Shown here piece by piece: positions 21,457 through 23,124 of a DNA stretch of 23,124 bases. The stretch is taken from assembly GCA_051984675.1 (NCBI GenBank), contig JBPYFK010000006.1, forward strand, positions 1 to 23,124. The letters run 5' to 3'. The position numbers were made by a program, and so were the translations under genes. Source of the DNA: JBPYFK01 sp051984675 (GTDB lineage: Bacteria; Actinomycetota; Actinomycetes; Mycobacteriales; Pseudonocardiaceae). The notes under the pieces were generated by a model. That model was given only the letters and a program-made list of their open reading frames with translations. It was not told the origin of the DNA and did no database searches. How positions within the stretch are numbered: position 1 is the first letter of the stretch; each line of letters begins with the position of its first letter.

Positions 21457-22029
21457 TCACATGCGCAGTCTGATGACAAACAGCAAGTAGGACAGGACCG
21501 GAAGCGCGACGACCGACAGCACCGCGACGACCGTGCGCACCCGGTCGCGGTCTCGCACGATCACCCTGAGCAGAAGGAACAACTGGATGCCGATGAAACC
21601 TCCGAGGCAGTTCAGGATCACGTCGTCGATGTCCGAGGCCCCCAAGGCGAACAGGCCCTGGAGGGTCTCCACCGCCACGCTCGCCGAGGCGACGATGAGC
21701 ATCGTCCGCGCAACGGTCCACTTCGTCAGTACAGACAAGTCCGAGCCGAGCGGGATGAAGAGGAGGACGTTCCCGGCGATGTTGCCGAACGCGAACCTCC
21801 TCACGCCGGATGAACCGCTGAACAGGTAGTGCGAGATGCTCGCGAACGGGATGAGGTTGAACGATCGTTCCGAACCGGGCGGACGCGAAAAGAGCAGAAG
21901 CTTCAGCGCGAACACGGCGTAGAGGGCGAATGCGGCACAAATGACGACGGTCTCGAGCTTCGCGCGCGTCGTCATGAGTCGCCAGGTCGACCGATCCTCG
22001 ACCATCTCGGGTAGTGACCGCTCAGGCAT
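21457..22029 (-). CDS. VanZ-family membrane protein
   Basis: A ~190-residue protein with about five membrane segments. FNLIPFASISHYLFSG, FGNIAGNVLLFIPLG, VASASVAVETLQGLF and GASDIDDVILNCLGGFIGI are the conserved VanZ blocks (pattern NLIPF ... NxLLFxPLG ... E.xQ ... D.DD...N..G). VanZ proteins give low-level teicoplanin resistance in enterococci. Most actinobacterial homologues have no known role beyond a link to the cell envelope. The start is uncertain among ATG 22029 (used), 22005 and 21975, because no strong ribosome binding site precedes any of them. The gene lies between two direct repeats and stands alone. Confidence 0.85.
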   Translation of the reverse strand: MPERSLPEMVEDRSTWRLMTTRAKLETVVICAAFALYAVFALKLLLFSRPPGSERSFNLIPFASISHYLFSGSSGVRRFAFGNIAGNVLLFIPLGSDLSVLTKWTVARTMLIVASASVAVETLQGLFALGASDIDDVILNCLGGFIGIQLFLLLRVIVRDRDRVRTVVAVLSVVALPVLSYLLFVIRLRM

Positions 22030-22218
22030 TTCCGCACGGTACGCGCTTAGCCTGTCCGCACGCTGCAGACCATCGTTTGAGTCCCGGATCCTTGGATGGC
22101 AGGGGCGGGATGACTGAAGCACGGAGGCGGGGAATGCGCGGGGAAGTTGGACCGCCGGACCGCGTTTCCGCAGGTCATCCACCATGTTGCCAGACGTCTG
22201 CAACTCTCTCGGCACAGC

Positions 22219-22247
22219 CTACGTAGGTTCGAACCCTATACCCGTCA
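22219..22247 (+). other. tRNA-like 3' end fragment (T-arm plus acceptor half)
   Basis: GTAGG-TTCGAAC-CCTAT forms a standard T-arm (5-bp stem, TTCGAAC loop). It is followed by a 7-nt acceptor half ACCCGTC and A. No D-arm, anticodon arm or matching 5' acceptor strand lies upstream. The amino acid cannot be assigned. Like the site at 19785-19827, it looks like a displaced tRNA end left by integration. Confidence 0.45.
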
Positions 22248-22258
22248 CACGAAGCGGG

Positions 22259-22284
22259 AACGGGCTCTTCGCAGACGAGGGCGT
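22259..22284 (+). repeat. 26-nt direct repeat, copy 2
   Basis: This copy matches 23 of 26 positions of the copy at 21263-21288 and begins 12 nt after the tRNA-like fragment. Together the copies bracket the VanZ-family gene. Confidence 0.6.
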
Positions 22285-22528
22285 GATCGCTTCGTTGGCG
22301 GTGTCGGCGCGTCGGTGCGGTGAGACAGGTCGAGATGTGCCGGCTGCGACGGTAGGTGTCGGATTCGCCTTTCGTGACTGGCTCAACATTCCGTTACGGG
22401 CCGTTGCGGTCGTTCTCTTGCTGCCGGTAATCATCATTGGGGTGGCACGTATAGCGCTTAATCGATTCCCAGCGCCACATATATCCTGTCGGGTTCCAAA
22501 ACTTGGCCAGTGGGTCTGATCTGCGGTT
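22285..22528. other. Short gene-free stretch
   Basis: A plus-strand frame ends with a hydrophobic segment (VAVVLLLPVIIIGVARIAL) and stops at 22519, but it has no start region or ribosome binding site I can trust. The sequence ACTTGGCCAGTGGGTCTGATC near 22500-22520 probably belongs to the end of the adjacent transposon remnant. Confidence 0.3.
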
Positions 22529-22952
22529 TCATGCTGCGCGTTCGTATTCGTTGATGAGGCCTCCAAGGATGGATTGGCGTGTGATTCATTCGTGGTTGAG
22601 GTTGAGGACGGGGTGGTCCGCCTGCGGAGGCCGGAGTTGATGAGCTCGGTGCGGTCGCCGACCGTTGTAGTGCCGGACGTACTGGGTCAGCACGGTTCGT
22701 AAGTGTCGTTGTCCGAAGATCAGCATGCGATCGGTGAGTTCGGTTCTAGCGGTGAGCACGAACCTCTATGAGCGCTGAAAAGACTGCCCGGTCCGCCCAG
22801 TCCAGGCGCGGTTTGGGGGTCGTTCTGCGCAGCACGGCGACCTCGTGGCGTAAGACCAGCAACTCCGCATCCTTAGCCGCCGACGAACGGCCGAGCAATA
22901 CCAGCCAGCCCACGAGCCGGATGAAGATCAGGTAGAGCAGACGCAACGACAC
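22529..22952 (-). pseudogene. Integrase-type (rve) transposase with internal deletion
   Basis: From GTG 22952 the frame reads MSLRLLYLIFIRLVGWLVLL and KDAELLVLRHEVAVLRRTTP, then LDWADRAVFSAL, the N-terminus of an actinobacterial integrase-core transposase. At ~22760 it passes, in another frame, into ELTDRMLIFGQRHLRTVLTQ, YVRHYNGRRPHRAHQLRP and finally LGGLINEYERAA, the C-terminus. The DDE core is missing, and an in-frame TGA after NLNHE adds further damage. It is non-functional. Confidence 0.75.
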
Positions 22953-22985
22953 GACGCACGATCATTCCTGGATCGCCGCGGTGTG

Positions 22986-23124
22986 TCGATCAGTGCGATC
23001 GTGCGGACCTGGCGGGCAGCCTGGGATGAGTTCACGCCGTTTTTGGCCTATCCACTGGAGATTCGCCGGGTGTTGTACACGACGAACATGATCGAGTCGT
23101 TGAACGCGCGACTGCGCAAGGCCA
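22986..23124 (+). pseudogene. IS256/mutator-family transposase, 5'-truncated and cut by the window end
   Basis: The frame reads SISAIVRTWRAAWDEFTPFL, AYPLEIRRVLYTTNMIESLN and ARLRKA. This is the well-conserved C-terminal block of mutator transposases, including YTTNxIE with the last catalytic Glu. The N-terminal two thirds should lie to the left but are replaced by the integrase-type remnant, so the gene is truncated. The 3' end lies outside the window. Confidence 0.78.

Noticed and set aside
22219..22566. Minus-strand frame ending RVTGIGFEPT
   Set aside because: Its end is the antisense of a tRNA T-arm, and the rest lacks homology.
1..23124. CRISPR array, rRNA gene or riboswitch
   Set aside because: No regularly spaced repeats, rRNA-like sequence or recognisable aptamer core was seen in the window.

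Overview
The window is GC-rich, with GTG/ATG starts, several apparently leaderless promoters, MalT/LuxR-, PadR- and MarR-type regulators and a lipoprotein L,D-transpeptidase. Together these suggest a high-GC actinobacterium, possibly Pseudonocardiaceae-like; this is an inference and there is no 16S or other marker to confirm it.

Left third (1-7.6 kb): a compact minus-strand operon runs acyl-CoA ligase, molybdenum hydroxylase large subunit, enoyl-CoA hydratase-family protein, FAD subunit, and a [2Fe-2S] subunit fused to a CoxG-like SRPBCC domain. Spacings range from 4-nt overlaps to 7-nt gaps. A divergent PadR regulator sits across an intergenic inverted repeat. The gene set has the same composition as the furoyl-CoA (hmfABCDE) pathway: CoA activation, Mo-dependent ring hydroxylation, then a crotonase-fold step. 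The Mo subunit lacks the CO dehydrogenase active-site loop, so the substrate is probably an organic acyl-CoA rather than CO. The operon ends against a broken LysR gene.

Middle (7.6-19.4 kb): intact single genes stand among many gene fragments. Intact are a SnoaL-like protein, an L,D-transpeptidase lipoprotein, a Prx5-type peroxiredoxin, a 50-residue acidic peptide with its own terminator, a dienelactone hydrolase, a MarR/DHA2-efflux pair and a DoxX/MarR pair. Fragments include an enolase-superfamily N-terminus joined to a Ser/Thr-kinase-type extracellular domain, UppP, a second Mo hydroxylase C-terminus, a crotonase tail, a zinc-dehydrogenase tail, an SDR piece and a CoA-transferase alpha subunit. 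An internally deleted IS630-type element with TA duplications abuts the CoA-transferase remnant. Most fragments are pieces of acyl-CoA or aromatic catabolic genes, so the region looks like a decaying catabolic island.

Right third (19.4-23.1 kb): a disrupted 3' part of tRNA-Pro(GGG) followed by a hairpin looks like an old attachment site and probably marks the island edge. Beyond it are two overlapping four-helix membrane proteins and a VanZ-family protein. A second tRNA-like 3' end, a pair of 26-nt direct repeats, a deleted integrase-type transposase and the 3' part of an IS256-family transposase running off the window complete the region.
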